64,000 nucleotides of DNA, taken from contig JAVMKO010000001.1 of NCBI GenBank assembly GCA_032164245.1, positions 246,397,644 to 246,461,643 on the forward strand, given 5' to 3'. Origin of the DNA: Sternotherus odoratus (lineage: Eukaryota > Chordata > Testudines > Kinosternidae). Shown in pieces: positions 1 through 12,246 of the stretch. The translations under genes were made by a program, and so were the position numbers. Every line of letters starts with the position of its first letter. Positions within the stretch are counted from its first letter, which is position 1. The notes beneath the pieces were generated by a model, which worked only from the letters and a program-made list of their open reading frames with translations, was not told the origin of the DNA and did not search any database.

Positions 1-255
1 CAATAATGCAGACTGCCTGTCTGTCTCTGCTCCAGACCCTGCTTGTGATAGACCCTCGACTTTGGCTTCCAGCCATGGTTTGTCTTCAGCTTCACTATTC
101 AATTGTCATCTGTAACCTTGTGCCCGACCCCGATCTCCTGGTAACCTGACCTTGCATGTCTTTTGAGACCTGACTCTTTGCCCACTGGCCTGACACCCAC
201 TAGGTATGATCGCCCACATCCTGGCTAGTTCCAGTGAGACAGAATCAAGGTTACA
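1..255. repeat. Degenerate C/T-rich repeat, possible LTR-element internal fragment
   Basis: This stretch is rich in short degenerate CTG, GACC and CCTGAC words and contains no convincing reading frame. Its composition resembles the pyrimidine-rich internal sequence of some turtle LTR elements. I see no termini and no target-site duplication, and the window edge cuts it, so the class is a guess. Confidence 0.25.
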
Positions 256-404
256 TAGGTGAGTAGTTGATTTTCTATTGTTTGAGTTTTGCTGAACTAG
301 GTATTGAAAGGACAGGAGATGACACAGCCCCATGCTCTGAGCGTCACTAAACCTTTGATTGGTAAAAGCTGAGACAGGATGACAGGGATGGATCATTCAA
401 TAAT

Positions 405-515
405 AGCTACATTCTGTTCACTCTGAAGCATCTGACAATGATCACTGTCTGAAGACGGGATACTGGGCTAGATGAACCATTGGCCTGACCCAATATGACC
501 ATTCTTATTTAGGGT
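405..515 (+). mobile_element. CR1 LINE 3' tail, 5'-truncated
   Basis: The segment ends with a diverged form of the CR1 3' untranslated sequence: GATACTGGGCTAGATGAACC, then a word like TGACCCAATATG, then GACCATTCTTAT. The same tail is seen in reverse orientation in the CR1 copies at 12.25, 19.66, 37.2 and 45.5 kb. Only about 110 bp remain, with no coding part. Confidence 0.7.
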
Positions 516-3500
516 GCTTTGATTTTTGAGTGACCAGCTTAAGACACTCTGAATAGGTCTGTGCTCACCAATTTCTGAAAATCAGGACCCTCAGAAATTG
601 AAGCACCCCAAATATCTCATCGCAGCTAAAAATCAGGTGAGTGCTTCTGCAGATGAGCTGCAATAGTGAGCATTCGACACAACTGAGATGCTGATTTTCG
701 GTTTTATATTTTCTTTCAAAAATGTCCACTGGTGGTTAATGCAGCAGTCTGAGAAGCTATCATCAGAAAGCATGAGGAAGACAACAAATGTGAATAATGA
801 CTCGATTCAAATATAGTATATGTCAGGATAAAGTGATCACCAGTTTAAACAGAGCTTATTCTTTAGCTAGCCATATACTACTTCAGAGAGCTAAAAAGAG
901 GGCAAAGAAACTCCTGAAAAGTCATTACAAAGAGTCTGGGAGAGCAGATCTTGCTGTCATAAACACGAGTTCCATTGGCAGCACTTTTAACATTAGATAC
1001 CTAGCATGACTGTAACTTATGCATTTTACATATAAAACCCCTTAAAGGTCAGGAAATTAATCATCCGTGTTTTACTTGTCATGCCTTTTGGTTTAAGCCA
1101 ATATAAAATAATGTACACTTCTTTGTATTGTAGCTGTTTTGGCTTGATTGAACCTCTATAAGCCTATTATGAAATTCAGAATACGGTAAGTCTAAGACTA
1201 CTGAGGGATAAAAAGAGGACACACGCAAGATTAACATGTCATCAGTTTGAGCATGGATTTTTTCCACTGAATATATTTGGAAGTTTGATTTAGTTAAAAA
1301 TCAAACTTCATTATAGAGTTAAAAGTATTTCCATATTTTCATTATAAATCCTTATTTTCAGTGATTTGTGAGCATTGCAAAATGAATGCTGGGCTGAGTC
1401 TGGCACAAGACCAAATAATTTTTCAAATGTTAACTTTTGATTTTGCAAAATTATATGCACAAAATGGATGCTTACTTTATACATGTTCACTCATTTTATG
1501 TGCATAGTGTGAATTTAAATGCTTAGTGGGTTTTTTTGGAGGAGCAAAGTAGTAACCAAATTAACAGGGTTGCTCATGAAGGTAAATGATCATCAGTTGG
1601 AGTAAGGGGTTCACATGCTGGTCCTTTGAGAATGTAGGGATAGATCCCCTATATTTTAGTCTCAATGGTGCTTGGAAGTCATTAGAGGTATAACAATGTG
1701 CACCAGTTTAGAATCTGCCACTTGGTCTACTGGGTCTTAATATAAAAATGTTAACCTTTTGTTAAATATTTAGCTGGTAGTCAATAATGAGTATAAAGAA
1801 GTGAGGTTTTAAGATAAAGTTTTTTTGCCATTTGTAAATAGCAAGAAAGTACATGTTTGCTTTTTATTACATATACTTTATGAATTAGTTTAGTAACCTA
1901 TTCATAAGAACATTTCAGTTGTTACAAACGATTAGTGATTATGGATCAAATTCTGTTGGCCTTACAGAAATAATCCATTTTGACTTTAATGGGGCTACTA
2001 ATGTGATTTAGGTGAGCAGACTTGGACTCGATATTAACTGTTTACAAACACTAATTAAATTTAACTTACTAGTAAATCAGATGAGTGACAGACAACTGTC
2101 AATTATAGGGTTATATAAGCTACATAGGGTCAGGTTTCAGGGCAGTCATAAATCCTGAGAGAAAAGCTGCTCTGTGGTGGTTTATGTAGTCTCTAAAAGC
2201 TTAGGTTGGAGTTATAACCTTGTAATGCAAAATGTGCTTTTCAAAATTGTATTATACTTTTTAATTTGTGCATCTGACAATAAAATCCAGTCTAAAAAAT
2301 CACAATAGAAAACACAGCAAATAGCTTCACATTTTTTCACCTGATTTTTTTTCCTTTCTGTGCAGACACCGAATGGCAAACACTCATTCTCACGCAAGAG
2401 CTATGCAAACACTCTAGCTGTTGTGTACCCATCCTATGTGCCCACTACCATTACATAGAGATACCAAACACACCGTATAAAGAAAAATAATTGTTGTCCT
2501 TACACGGATGTTCTTTTTCTGCTCCTCCATCGGGTAATTCAAATTTCTATTGGTTGTTCCAGAAGAAAATGTCCTGAGTAAAAGAACGTATTTTTGGCCT
2601 GTCCTTTATTGCATAAAGGCCTTTGCAAAGAAGGGCGATGCAAACATCTTTGGATTCCATCTGTGGAGATTCATTCCTGCTTTCTTTCTTGAGCTTTGCT
2701 TTGAATGTTGTGTTTACAGAAATCCCAGTTCTCTCTCTCTCTCTCTCTGAAAAAGGAACTGTTATGGGAATGGAGTAGAGGGTATATGGCTATGTACATT
2801 TGATGTCTGAGTGGCAAAATAGTGTACAAAGAGCATAACAATTGAGCCAGAGAAAATGTACATAAGATATGAGAGAACTAATTAGGAGCCTAAATATTTG
2901 TGTGGATCTGAGGCTATGTGCCTATCTACAAGACAAGGGGGCGGGGGGAGAGGAACAATAAATTAAATAGTTCTTCCACTGATTTGCCATTGTAACCTAT
3001 AAAAGATTCTAAAATATAAACTAGTATTGTAGGTATTTCTTTATGATAGTTTGATGGTAATCACACTGATGTATAGCTTTCCCCTGATTTGTAGAAAAAT
3101 GATGGAAATAATTAAATAGGTTTAAACTGTGCTTGAGCTAACAATACTTGAAACATTGGCTTGTTTATGATTTTGTTTCTTGTGTATAATATTCTTCCTA
3201 TGAATTATTGGTGGACTTGAGTATTGCAGTTGGGGAAAACAGTCTCAGGAAGCCACATTTACTGAAAATAATGTAACTATTTTGGAAAAATAATAAAAAA
3301 TGATTAAGATGGGACCCTTAATATTTCTGTTACATTGTTTTATGCACCATTATTGTCATTTAGTTCAGCATGAACAGACAAATGGAAAAGAATAAAATAG
3401 TGAGAGCTAAGCTACCTTATGAAGAAAATTAAAATAGATGCATTCTTATTTCATAAGGGATTCCTCACTATCTTCACACCCAAATCTTCTTAATAATGTT

Positions 3501-4887
3501 TTGAAAAATTACTTCTTGCTATCAAATGTGAAAAACTTCAGGTGAAAAGTGGAACCCAGTTTTGACTGTATCAATATTTTTACTAGGTACAAATATTGGG
3601 TAGCTAGAAATCTGGCTTGCATATAATCACAGACAGGAATCCTGGTGTGCATAAATACCAACCGTGCAAAGTTTCGTTATATAATTAATCTCTGTAGTTA
3701 ACAATTAGAGGATGCTATATTTCAGTTAAAGGTGTGGGAGTAGACTCATCTTCAGCATATGTGTTGAATGGACAGTAGATAGGCAAGGGTACTGAGGGAG
3801 TCATATTACTATAACTTCCTTATTGGGAACTTGAGAAGTACAGTCGAGGAAATATACTAAAACAATCTATAGGGAAATTGAGATATACAATATGAATTTG
3901 CCATGCTCCCTAGGTCATACATGTTTTAGGCCCCATCAATACTAATATTATAAAGATGTAACTATATTCCCTGACAACAACTCAAATCAGACTAAGGCTT
4001 TAACCTGCTATGGAAATATGGTTAAGGAGAAATTATGTTATTCACATACTTAAATGCTTTTCTGGTCAAACAAACAAAACATTGGCAAATTGGAATTATG
4101 GATTCATGGATTGAAATCTAGAAATATTTTGTTTATGATTTACAGAGGACCTTAATCCCTCCTGTTGTTGGGTGGATGTATGTCAGACATCCACAAAGAT
4201 ATTCTTGTGATGCTGCTACCTGCAGAGGGCACATATTATAAAAACAACATATTTTAAAAACAAAATCAATCAAAACAGCATCTGTTTTCCTGTGCTCAGC
4301 TCTTACTGAAAGAGTTCTCTCTAATGGATAATAGGAAAATAAATCTATGTATGGGTAATAGCACCACCATTTAATTTATACATCCAGTAAGAGTATAGAA
4401 TTGGGCAGGATTATACGTCCAGCAAGACCACAAACTTCATAATACATTTCCTACCCACAACCTATGGTTATTAAAGGGGTTTAATAGACACATCATCACA
4501 GATGGGTGAAGCTCAGTATGTATTTTGGTCGCAGACTCAACATTCACACTGTTCCTTCCACCACACTCACTGCTTTACACATTTCCTGTGCTCTCTTCAA
4601 AGGACCGTCTTCTCCAAAATTAACAACCCATTGAAGTTATATATTGGTCGTCACTCTGAAACAGACTCTTTAGTTTACTATGGTCACATTGTAGCACATC
4701 AGGTCACTTATCGGGAGGTAGAGAAATGTGCTGTACTCCCCAATCCACTACTGGTGTAACTGAAGTTAGCGTAAGCCTTTTGCTGCTCTAATTTCCACCT
4801 AGGGCCACGTATCCATGAATTAGGGAGTCACAGCTATCTCCATATGGATGCTACTGTAGACACAATGGAGAATTCAGGTGCACTTTT
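516..4887. other. Unannotated AT-rich DNA, no gene seen
   Basis: I see no protein homology, RNA gene or transposon termini here. Open frames are shorter than about 90 codons and look random in an AT-rich background. The only simple features are a short (CT)n run near 2731-2748 and a G-rich run near 2938-2950. An old decayed repeat or a conserved noncoding element could be present and would not be visible by eye. Confidence 0.5.
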
Positions 4888-4895
4888 TTTAAATC

Positions 4896-5155
4896 CAGTG
4901 GTCCCAAACTTTCAGGGGTGTGCCTCCCTCTTTCCCCCAGTCTGCACCCTCCTCCCCCGAGCTGGGGCCAGGAGTAGGCACACAACTTTGGGGTGCGTGA
5001 CACAGACAGAGGTAAGGGGGCTGGCAGCCAGGGCTAGAAGTGAAGCTGGGTGGCACTTCATCCCTGCCTCCCATGGAGGTTGTCCATGCTGTACCACCCT
5101 GAATGGTCTTCTGCATCCCTCCAGGGGGATGCGCCCCACTATTTAGGGACCTTTG
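4896..5155. mobile_element. hAT-type miniature element with 8-bp TSD
   Basis: The left end starts CAGTGGTCCCAAACTTT, a classical hAT terminus. The right end, ACTATTTAGGGACCTTTG, is its diverged inverted repeat. The flanks are TTTAAATC (4888-4895) and TTTTAATC (5156-5163), an 8-bp TSD with one mismatch, as expected for hAT. The interior is GC-rich and noncoding. The reverse-strand reading frame that crosses it is fortuitous. Confidence 0.75.
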
Positions 5156-5163
5156 TTTTAATC

Positions 5164-5993
5164 CCTGTTCTGTAGCCTTTAACTTTATTGACTGTAGATT
5201 ATTCTGAAAATGGCAGTAAATGCCATTATGGAGCAGATTCTCTGGTAGTGAAAATGGCCAAGATATCATTAGAATTAAGCTTAGAAACTTGGCATGGGAA
5301 TTTTTAGTAAATTTCATGGTATAAGTATGGAGCGGGGGAAGATAAATCACAAAAAGGTCACCAAATAGTGCAGTTTTTACTAAATCAACAGTACAAGGGG
5401 TGGGGGCTGATGTTGGAGGAAGCTCACCCCACAATATAACTACTGTCCAACAGGGCTTGATCCAGGCCCCCTCTTTGGGCATTGAGACCTGGCACACTGG
5501 GTTGTATTGTCACTCAGATTTGGGGCCCTAATCAATTGAGTTTTACAGTCGTTTCCAAGATTTCATGAACTTTATTGAAATTAATGATTTCCATGATAAA
5601 AGCATAGTCCTAACTATAGCTGACAAGGCTATACCTATGTGCATCAACAGAGAATTTGAACCTTCATTGGGAAGGAAAGTAAAGGGTTCAACTGAATGCA
5701 CTCATTACTCTTAATGAGGAATATTACTGTGTCAGGGAAGTGTTTTTACCCATTCCGTATCTTAATTCATCCTTAGTCACATTATTAAGTTAAGACCCAC
5801 CAAATCCAAGGCATCAATCACTAAAATGATTGCATTGTAGTTAAGGACAAAAAGGAGAGAAGAGAAAGATGATAAATGCCTTTTAATTAGAAGCATTTAA
5901 ACTCTCTTTTCACAAAGAGATAGGTGATTGGAGTTTCACTTCTTTGTAGAGTTATAATCTAGGACTCCATCCAGTAATATTCCTGAGGATGGA
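5164..5993. other. Unannotated AT-rich DNA
   Basis: Nothing recognisable: no reading frame of note, no terminal repeats and no simple repeat longer than a few units. Confidence 0.5.
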
Positions 5994-6528
5994 TCACAAT
6001 TAATCACAGTTTTAATCACACTGTTAAACAATAGAATATCATTTATTTAAATATTTCTGAATGTTCTCTACACTTTCAATTATTGATTTCAATTACAACA
6101 CAGAATACAAAGTGTACAGTGCTCAATTTATATTATTTTTATTACAAATATTTGCACTGTAAAAAAGGAACAAAAGATATATTTTTCAATTCACCTCAGA
6201 TAAATACCATAGTACAATCTCTTTATCTCAAAAGTTCAACTTACAAATGTAGATTTTTTTATTACATAACTGCACTCACAAATAAACAATGTAAAACTTT
6301 AGTGCCTAGCCATCCACTCAGTCCTATTTCTTGTTCAGACAACTGCTAAGACAGACAAGTTTGTTTACATTTATGGGAGATAATGCTTCTTATTTACAAT
6401 GTCACATGAAAGTGAGAACAGGCATTCACATGGCACTGTTTGTAGTTGGTGTTACAAGGTATTTATGAGCCACATATGCTAATATTTGTATGCCCCTTTA
6501 TGCTTCAAACCACCATTCCTGGTAAACA
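5994..6528 (-). pseudogene. hAT transposase 3' end relic (C-terminal dimerisation region plus 3' UTR)
   Basis: Read on the minus strand from about 6528, the sequence resembles the last part of a hAT transposase. A word like EWW comes first, then a LAYVAHKYL-type helix, then a stretch like NVNKLVCL ending in NKK. Stops and frameshifts break it, and the conserved arginine-leucine-phenylalanine dimerisation block is damaged. A long AT-rich 3' UTR-like stretch follows, ending near 5994 in tandem words of the form GTGATTAAAACTGTGATTAA. I recognise this as a common reptile hAT family from its overall sequence. The catalytic region is absent, so it is a dead 5'-truncated fragment. PLE unit 6539-6746 inserted immediately beyond its 5' side. 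Confidence 0.65.
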
Positions 6529-6538
6529 TTTGAACCCA

Positions 6539-6746
6539 GGTGACAAAGAGTCCTGTGGCACCTTAAAGACTAATTAAATTATTGAAGCATAAGCTTTCGT
6601 GGGCTAATACCCACTTCATCAGATGCATGCGTCGGATGGTATTAGCCTGCAAAAGCTTATGCTTCAATACTTTAGTTAGCCTTTAAGGTACCACAGGACT
6701 CTTTGTCACTTCTGCTATTCCAGACTAACATGGCTACCTCTCTGAC
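6539..6746. mobile_element. Penelope-like element, inverted pseudo-LTR unit with 9-bp TSD
   Basis: Two copies of a PLE terminal unit face each other. The left arm (from TGACAAAGAGTCCTGTGGCA) is mirrored by the right arm (ending GGACTCTTTGTCA at 6708). The right arm alone continues for a 38-nt extension ending GGCTACCTCTCTGAC. TTGAACCCA flanks both sides (6530-6538 and 6747-6755), a perfect 9-bp TSD. The turn-round at about 6622-6645 is scrambled in the right arm. An extension on one side only is the known architecture of Penelope pseudo-LTRs. No coding sequence is present. Confidence 0.8.
6584..6628 (-). ncRNA. Hammerhead-ribozyme-like motif in PLE unit
   Basis: On the minus strand the left arm reads CTGATGA, an extra A, GTGGG, loop TATTAG, CCCAC, then GAAA and GCTTATGC. 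CTGATGA...GAAA flanking a perfect 5-bp stem matches the hammerhead core order around helix II. GC-TTAT-GC can form a short helix III. The extra A after CTGATGA is not canonical, and I cannot draw a good helix I locally. PLEs are known to carry hammerhead motifs in their pseudo-LTRs. Activity is inference only. Confidence 0.45.
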
Positions 6747-6755
6747 TTGAACCCA

Positions 6756-7254
6756 AGTAAGCAGTTGAAAACTAAAGGACAAATATGTAGTATTTTGAGC
6801 ATGTCAAGTGCTGTTAACGTTTAACACTAAATGTTATTATTCATAGTCCCCTCTCTATCCTATGTGGATACTATAGTGCCTATATACTACAGTAATTTTG
6901 TTATTAATCCTTGGAATGGATTAGAATACATAATACCATGGCCCTGTATTGCTCCTTATTCAAAACTAATATTGCTGACAGATGGTTAACAAGGAGATGT
7001 GTAATGAAAACTTTGAAAAACAGTATTTTTTTAAAAAATCATTTTGTTTTGGTTGGAAAAATCTCACTCTTTTTAATTACTCCCCTTTCTTCTTTTCCCC
7101 AATGGAAAAGCAAACAAACCCGATCCCCCTTTACCCTGATCAAGGAGCACATAGAGGAAATAATGGATATAGACATACTGTACTCAGAAAATGCAGCAGG
7201 GTACAGTTTATCCAACAAGTGTTTGAAGTGTAATGGAGAAAACCTTTTATTATA
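6756..7254. other. Unannotated DNA
   Basis: An open frame at 6911-7255 (114 codons) has no recognisable domain and runs directly into CR1 sequence, so I treat it as chance. Nothing else is seen. Confidence 0.4.
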
Positions 7255-9190
7255 GGAGTGACTAAGGGAGAATCTTCTGGATATGAATCTGACAAACAAA
7301 GAGGAACTAATTGAGAATCTGAAGGTGGAGGGCTGCTTGGGTGAAAGTGATCATGAACCGATAGAGTTCATGATTCTAAAGAATGGTAGAAGGGAAAACA
7401 GTAGAATATAGACAATGGACTTCAAAGAGGCAGACTTTAGCAAACACAGAGAACTGGTAGGTAAAGATCCTGTGGAAAGAAAGTCTAAGGGGAAAAAAAG
7501 AGTTGAGGATAGTTGTCAGTTTATTAAAGAAACATTAAGGCCCCAAGAGATTATCCCACTGTATAGGAAAGATAGGAAGTATCATAAGTCCACCTTGGCT
7601 TAACCAGGAGTTCTTCAGTGACCTGAAACTCAGAAAAGAATCATGCAAAAAGTGGAAACTAGGTGAAATGACAAAGTATGAATATATATAAACATGCATA
7701 TAGGGACAAAATTAGAAAGAGACAAAAAAAGGCTAAAGTACAAACTGATATGAAGCTAGTAGGGACATAAAGGATAATTACAATTACATGAGAAGCAAAA
7801 GGAAGACCAAGGACAGGCTAGGCACATTACTCAGTGAAATGTTTAAATGCCTTTTTTGTTTCAATTTTCACCAAAATTTGGACAACTAACATAGTGAACA
7901 TCAATATAAGTGGGATAGGATCTTGAGGCTAGAAGAATAAAAGAACAAGGTAAAAGTTATTAGATAAGATAGATGTCTTCAAATTGACGGGGCCTGATGA
8001 AACACATGTTAGAATAGCTAAAGAACTGACTAAAGAGCTCTTTGAGGCATTAGCTATTATCTCTGAGAACTTGTGGAGGACGTGAGAGATATCCAAAATT
8101 GGAAAAAAGGCAAACATAGTACCTATTTATGGAAAGGGGAATAAGGGCAGCCAAGGAAATAATAGACCACTCAATTTCATTTTTATTATTTGATCCATTA
8201 TCTTTCTGAGTACCAATGTGTAAGCATCCAAAAGAAAATGAGATAATAACTAAAAGCCAACATGGATTTGTAAAAAACAAATCATGTCAAACCAACCCAA
8301 TATACTTTGTTGACATTGTAATGAGCCTTAAGGATGGAGGGACACAGCAGATATATTATGTCTCAACTTTCGTAAGATTTTGACACTGTCTAATATGATC
8401 TTCTAATAAACATACTAGAGAAACATAGTCTAGGCAAAGTTACTATAAAGTGGGGGCACAACTGAGTAGATATCAGTGGTTCACAATCAAGCTAGGAGGA
8501 CTTATCAAGTGGAGTTCATGCAGGGATCTCTTCTGGATCCGGTTCTGTTCAATGTCTTCATCAGCAATTTGGATAATGTCATAGAGCAAGGATCGGCAAC
8601 GATGGCACGCAGGACCGCAGGGTAAGCACCCTTAGCAGGCCCCGCTGCTTTGTTTACCTGGCGGTTTGCCAGTCACGGCTCCCACTGGTCACGGTTCGCC
8701 ATCCCGGTCCAATGGGGGCTGCGGGAAGCAGCGCAGTGCTGGCCGTTGCTTCTCGCAGCCCTATTGGACTGGGACGGCGAACCGCAGCCAGTAGGAGCTG
8801 CGGTCAGCGAACCGGCAAGTAAACAAACTGTAGGGGCCTGCTAAGGGTGCTTACCCTGTGGTTCCGCTGCCAGGGTTGCTGATCCCTGACATAGGAGGTT
8901 GTTATGAAAAGGAGAGTGATAAATTGTTCTCCTTATCTACTGAGGAAAGGATAAGTAATAATGGGCTTAACTTTCAGCAAAGAAGATTTAAGTTAGACAT
9001 TAGGAAAAACTTCCTAACTGTAAGGGTTGTTAAGTACCTAAACAAATTATTAGGGAGATTGTAGAATCTTGTTATTTGGAGGTTTTTAAGAACAGGTTAA
9101 ACTAGGCTGTCAGAGATGGTCTAGATAATATCAGTGCAGGGGACTGGAGCTATTGAGGTCTCTTCCAGTCCTACTTTTCAATGTTTCTGA
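7255..9190 (+). mobile_element. CR1 LINE, old, 5'-truncated, interrupted by a hAT insertion
   Basis: Plus-strand translation gives broken CR1 ORF2 words. Late endonuclease comes first ([12 protein letters not shown], then ESDHEPIEF near 7290-7380). The linker and the start of the RT follow (GPDETHVRIAKEL-like near 7990). RT fragments run to about 8580. After the hAT insertion (8587-8888) the sequence resumes in the CR1 3' part and ends with a tail like GAGGTCTCTTCCAGTCCTAC near 9170. Much of the RT is deleted at the insertion point, and stops and frameshifts occur throughout. This CR1 subfamily differs from the young copies at 12-14 and 45-49 kb. Confidence 0.8.
8587..8888. mobile_element. 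hAT-type MITE inside CR1
   Basis: The left end CAAGGATCGGCAAC and right end GTTGCTGATCCCTG are inverted repeats of the family that also has a copy at 34389-34637. Internal words such as GTAAGCACCCTTAGCAGGC are shared and mirrored at the other end, so the whole 302-bp element is a long imperfect palindrome. The interior is GC-rich and noncoding. The TSD is weak here (TCATAGAG against ACATAGGA). Confidence 0.75.
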
Positions 9191-10414
9191 GATTTCAGAC
9201 TGGGACTTAAATAGCACTGCAGCTATATTACTCATGGGTCTTCTCTTTCCTGGGCTTCCAGTCCCTCAATATCTTTTAAAAAAACACTAAGCCAAAAACC
9301 TGGAAAACCTTAGACATGGGATGATTAATCTTAAGAGCAATTCATACAACATATATCTGAACACAGGGCTACCTTTCATCATTTATGCTAAAGCTAATAG
9401 CTAGATTACAAAATGCCACATTCTCCAAGAGTTTTTCTGCTTAATAGGATTTTTAGAACTCTCCTTTCCTATGAATTATGTTTACCTTGTATCTTCTGTC
9501 CAGCACTGACCTATCTGAACACTTAATTTTTTATTTTTTGATACCTCAATATTTTCTCTTGGTTTCTTATAATTTTGGTTTATTGGTTATTTGTGACTAT
9601 AATAAAATATTTTTTTAAACTAAACTATTTGTGATTTTTTAAAGAAACTATGTATAAGTAAAAGGGCAATTGTACAAAACAGTTTTATATATGCATATAT
9701 ATGTATATAGCAATATGTTACCTTAGCATGACTTTATCAATTTCTATATACATTCTTACATTCACCTATAGCATAAAGTCACTTTAAAAGCTAATGGTAC
9801 CACTATTTGTCCTTTCAACTGAACTGGAGCTAATTCACACACTTTATATTCTATTCAAAAACCCGAAAATTCAGGAAACACATTCTATTTTAGCTTGGTG
9901 TTAGAGATTATATTTTTCTAAGATGATACTCATTTTTTGCCTGAGTGGAAGCCTCCCAACCTGAACTTGCATTCTGTCACCTTTTTCTAACTTCCAGCAT
10001 TGATCAATATTAACTGTGTTCAGTATACAATAGCAGCCATGGCAGAGTCATAATGAAGATTTGGGGAAAAAATGGTTTAGTGGAATAGATTTACTCTGGA
10101 AGTTAAAAAATAAATCTCTAGTTCACACTGATGTTCTATAGAAGAGTTTTACTTGAATAGCCTGAGCAATGTGGTCTGCAAGCTGTTCTGTATATTCTTG
10201 TTTAGATGGAAGAAATTAATTACATTGTCTATGTAAGAAAGGCTCAGGAAGACTGTTATTTACATTATAGCTACACAAATGTGATATGGATTCTGTTGCA
10301 GTTACAGGGTAAGTTGTACCTGTGACCCCCTTCTCATTCTCTCTATCAGCACCTTTTCTAAGTGACAGGTCTACAATTGGCTTCTCTCAGGTTGGAAGTT
10401 CTCAAGTTATCTGA
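9191..10414. other. Unannotated AT-rich DNA
   Basis: No gene, no terminal repeats. A short (TA)-rich run lies near 9688-9710. Otherwise this is unremarkable AT-rich sequence. Confidence 0.5.
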
Positions 10415-10422
10415 CTTAGACT

Positions 10423-10564
10423 AGAATCAGAGAGGTAGCCGTGTTAGTCTGGAATAGCAGAGGTAACAAAGAGTCCTGTGGCACCTTAAAGACTAACTAA
10501 AGTATTGACGCATAAGCTTTCGTGGGCTAATACCCACTTCGTCAGATGCAAGCAGTGGAAGTGT
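10423..10564 (-). mobile_element. Short PLE-derived unit with 8-bp TSD
   Basis: This is a single-arm PLE terminal unit. On the minus strand it runs from CTTCCACTGCTTGCATC through the hairpin (CTGACGA, GTGGG/CCCAC, GAAA at about 10506-10550) to the tail GGCTACCTCTCTGATTCT. The flanks are CTTAGACT (10415-10422 and 10565-10572). Its 5' boundary is the same as in the nested copy at 41321-41457, which suggests a defined nonautonomous form rather than random truncation. Confidence 0.75.
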
Positions 10565-10795
10565 CTTAGACTGAATCCCCAGATTACAGCTTCTCTGTTC
10601 GTCCACTGTCCTCAGCAGGCCCAACTGGGTTTTGGCTCTAACTTAGACTTCCATCTATGAGTCTCAGTCCGACTTAGACTGAATCTTTAGTCCGATTTAG
10701 ACTGAATCCCCAGATTACAGCTTCTCTGTTCATCAACTGTCCTCAGCAGGTCCAACTGGGTTTTGGCTCTAACTTAGACTTCCATCTACGAGTCT
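10565..10795. repeat. Tandem duplication, 131-bp period, two copies
   Basis: A unit of about 100 bp (from CTTAGACTGAATCCCCAGAT to CGAGTCT) at 10565-10664 recurs at 10696-10795 with a few substitutions. Between them lies a run of short ACTTAGACTGAATC-like words. The left edge coincides with the TSD of the PLE unit at 10423-10564, whose target word CTTAGACT is itself one of the repeated words. Confidence 0.85.
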
Positions 10796-11258
10796 CTGAC
10801 CAGACTGAAAGTGCAGTGCCAGTCACCAGCCTATTCAAAACAAAGGTTTATTTATTAATGGGAATACAGCAAATAGAAGAAAAAGGTTACAACAAATGCC
10901 TACTGAAAATTGTCTTACCTAAGCTTACCATTTCCCTCAAGCGGTTAGGTAGGCCCAGTTTAGCCTTGGCTACTCCCTCTCATGGGAGCCCAAGTTACAA
11001 TCTGCTTCTCTGGAGACCCTCGGTTTCCCATTCTCCTCAGAGGCTCAACTTTTAACCACTTTCAAGTAATTTTTTTAAAGATTTACACCAGGAATCGCCC
11101 TGAGGACACAGTTTGAAATCCCTTTGGGACCAGCTAGACTCCTGATTCCAGATTAATGGAATTAACTTCAAAGGAATTGACACTTACTTTCTCAATCTGC
11201 ATTCTACTAGCAATTTGGACCGCAGCTAAGCAAATAGTGGATTTTTCAGTGTATGTGT
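10796..11258. other. Unannotated DNA
   Basis: No gene seen. The open frame at 10816-11055 has no recognisable domain. This segment may belong to the same old repeat as the duplicated unit to its left. Confidence 0.35.
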
Positions 11259-12059
11259 TGTGACTGGGTCAGGCAAAATGGCTACAGAAGAGTGATAGAA
11301 GGCAGATATATTAGTCCCCGATAAAGCAGGTCCCTTTTCCCTCAGTAAGATAACAGGGGAAGTTGCAGAACACTCAGGAACTTGCTGGAACCAATTAAGG
11401 CTAACTAGGACACCTGGAGCCAATTAAGCTGCTAAAAGCAATTAGGACAGACAGGCTAATCAGGGCACCTAGTTTTAAAAAGGATCTCACTTCAGTTAGT
11501 GAGGTGCATGCGAGGAGCTGGGAGCAAGAGGCACTAGCAGCTGAGAGTGGGAAGGTGAACTGCTGGAAGACTGAGGAATATAAGCATATCAGACACCAGG
11601 AGGAACGTCCTGTTATGAGGACAAAGAAGGTGTTCCCAGGAAGACATGTGGAAGTAGCCCAGGGAGTTGTAGCTCTCACACAGCTGTTACAGGAGACACT
11701 CAGTCTAGACAGTTGCAATCCACAGGGCCCTGGGCTGGAACCCGGAGTAGAGGGCGGGTCTGGGTTCCCCCCAAACCTCCCAACTCCCTACTTGATACCG
11801 GAGGAGTTGATCTGGACTGTGGCTTCCACCAGAGGGGAAGGTCTCTGGCCTATTCTCCAACCCACTAGGTGGTTCAGCAGAGATTGTGGGGATCGTTCTT
11901 CTTCCTTTTCCCCATGCTGGCCATTGATGAGGTTAGCTGAGTGAATGGCAGATTTGAGCCACAAAAGTGGCCAAACTGAGGGCTGCTGTGAATCTCTGAG
12001 GCAAGCAGATCTGCCAATAAGTGCAGGACCCACCACGGCAGAGGAGGAACTTTGTCACA
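11259..12059 (+). mobile_element. Probable solo LTR of an LTR retrotransposon
   Basis: The 801-bp segment begins TGTGACTGGG and ends CTTTGTCACA, giving the TG...CA ends and the short TGTGAC/GTCACA inverted repeat expected of an LTR. CCAATTAAG-type words recur in the first third. They are followed by TTTTAAAAAGG near 11474, a possible TATA-like element, and by a GAGCTGGGAGCAAGAG word, which I associate with a common turtle LTR family. No second LTR or internal gag/pol region is seen. The flanks (GTGT and ATGT) match only three of four bases, so the TSD is unproved. The 146-codon frame inside is not a recognisable protein. Confidence 0.6.
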
Positions 12060-12240
12060 ATGTAAATACAGATATAAAAACTTCATAGAATTAATATAGT
12101 TAACTTCCAAATTCTTCACAGAAACTATACACTAAAATCAAAAATCAAAATTGCATCTATGTGAATAATGGACTTTTTGGTTAACTGGAAATTTTAAAAA
12201 ATTCATTTTGTGGGCAAGCTATGCCTAAATAGTCTGACAC
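12060..12240. other. Short unannotated AT-rich segment
   Basis: AT-rich DNA between the LTR and the CR1 target site. Nothing is recognised. Confidence 0.5.
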
Positions 12241-12246
12241 TGTCCC

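Noticed and set aside
4889..5497. 202-codon minus-strand open frame
   Set aside because: It crosses a GC-rich hAT MITE and runs into unique DNA on the other side. It has no recognisable domain, and an opposite-strand frame overlaps it.
10415..10795. Possible CRISPR-like direct repeats
   Set aside because: Only two long tandem copies and short degenerate spacers are present; there are no regular repeats or spacers, and the genome is vertebrate.
11504..11944. 146-codon plus-strand open frame
   Set aside because: It lies wholly inside the probable solo LTR and does not resemble a known retroelement protein.
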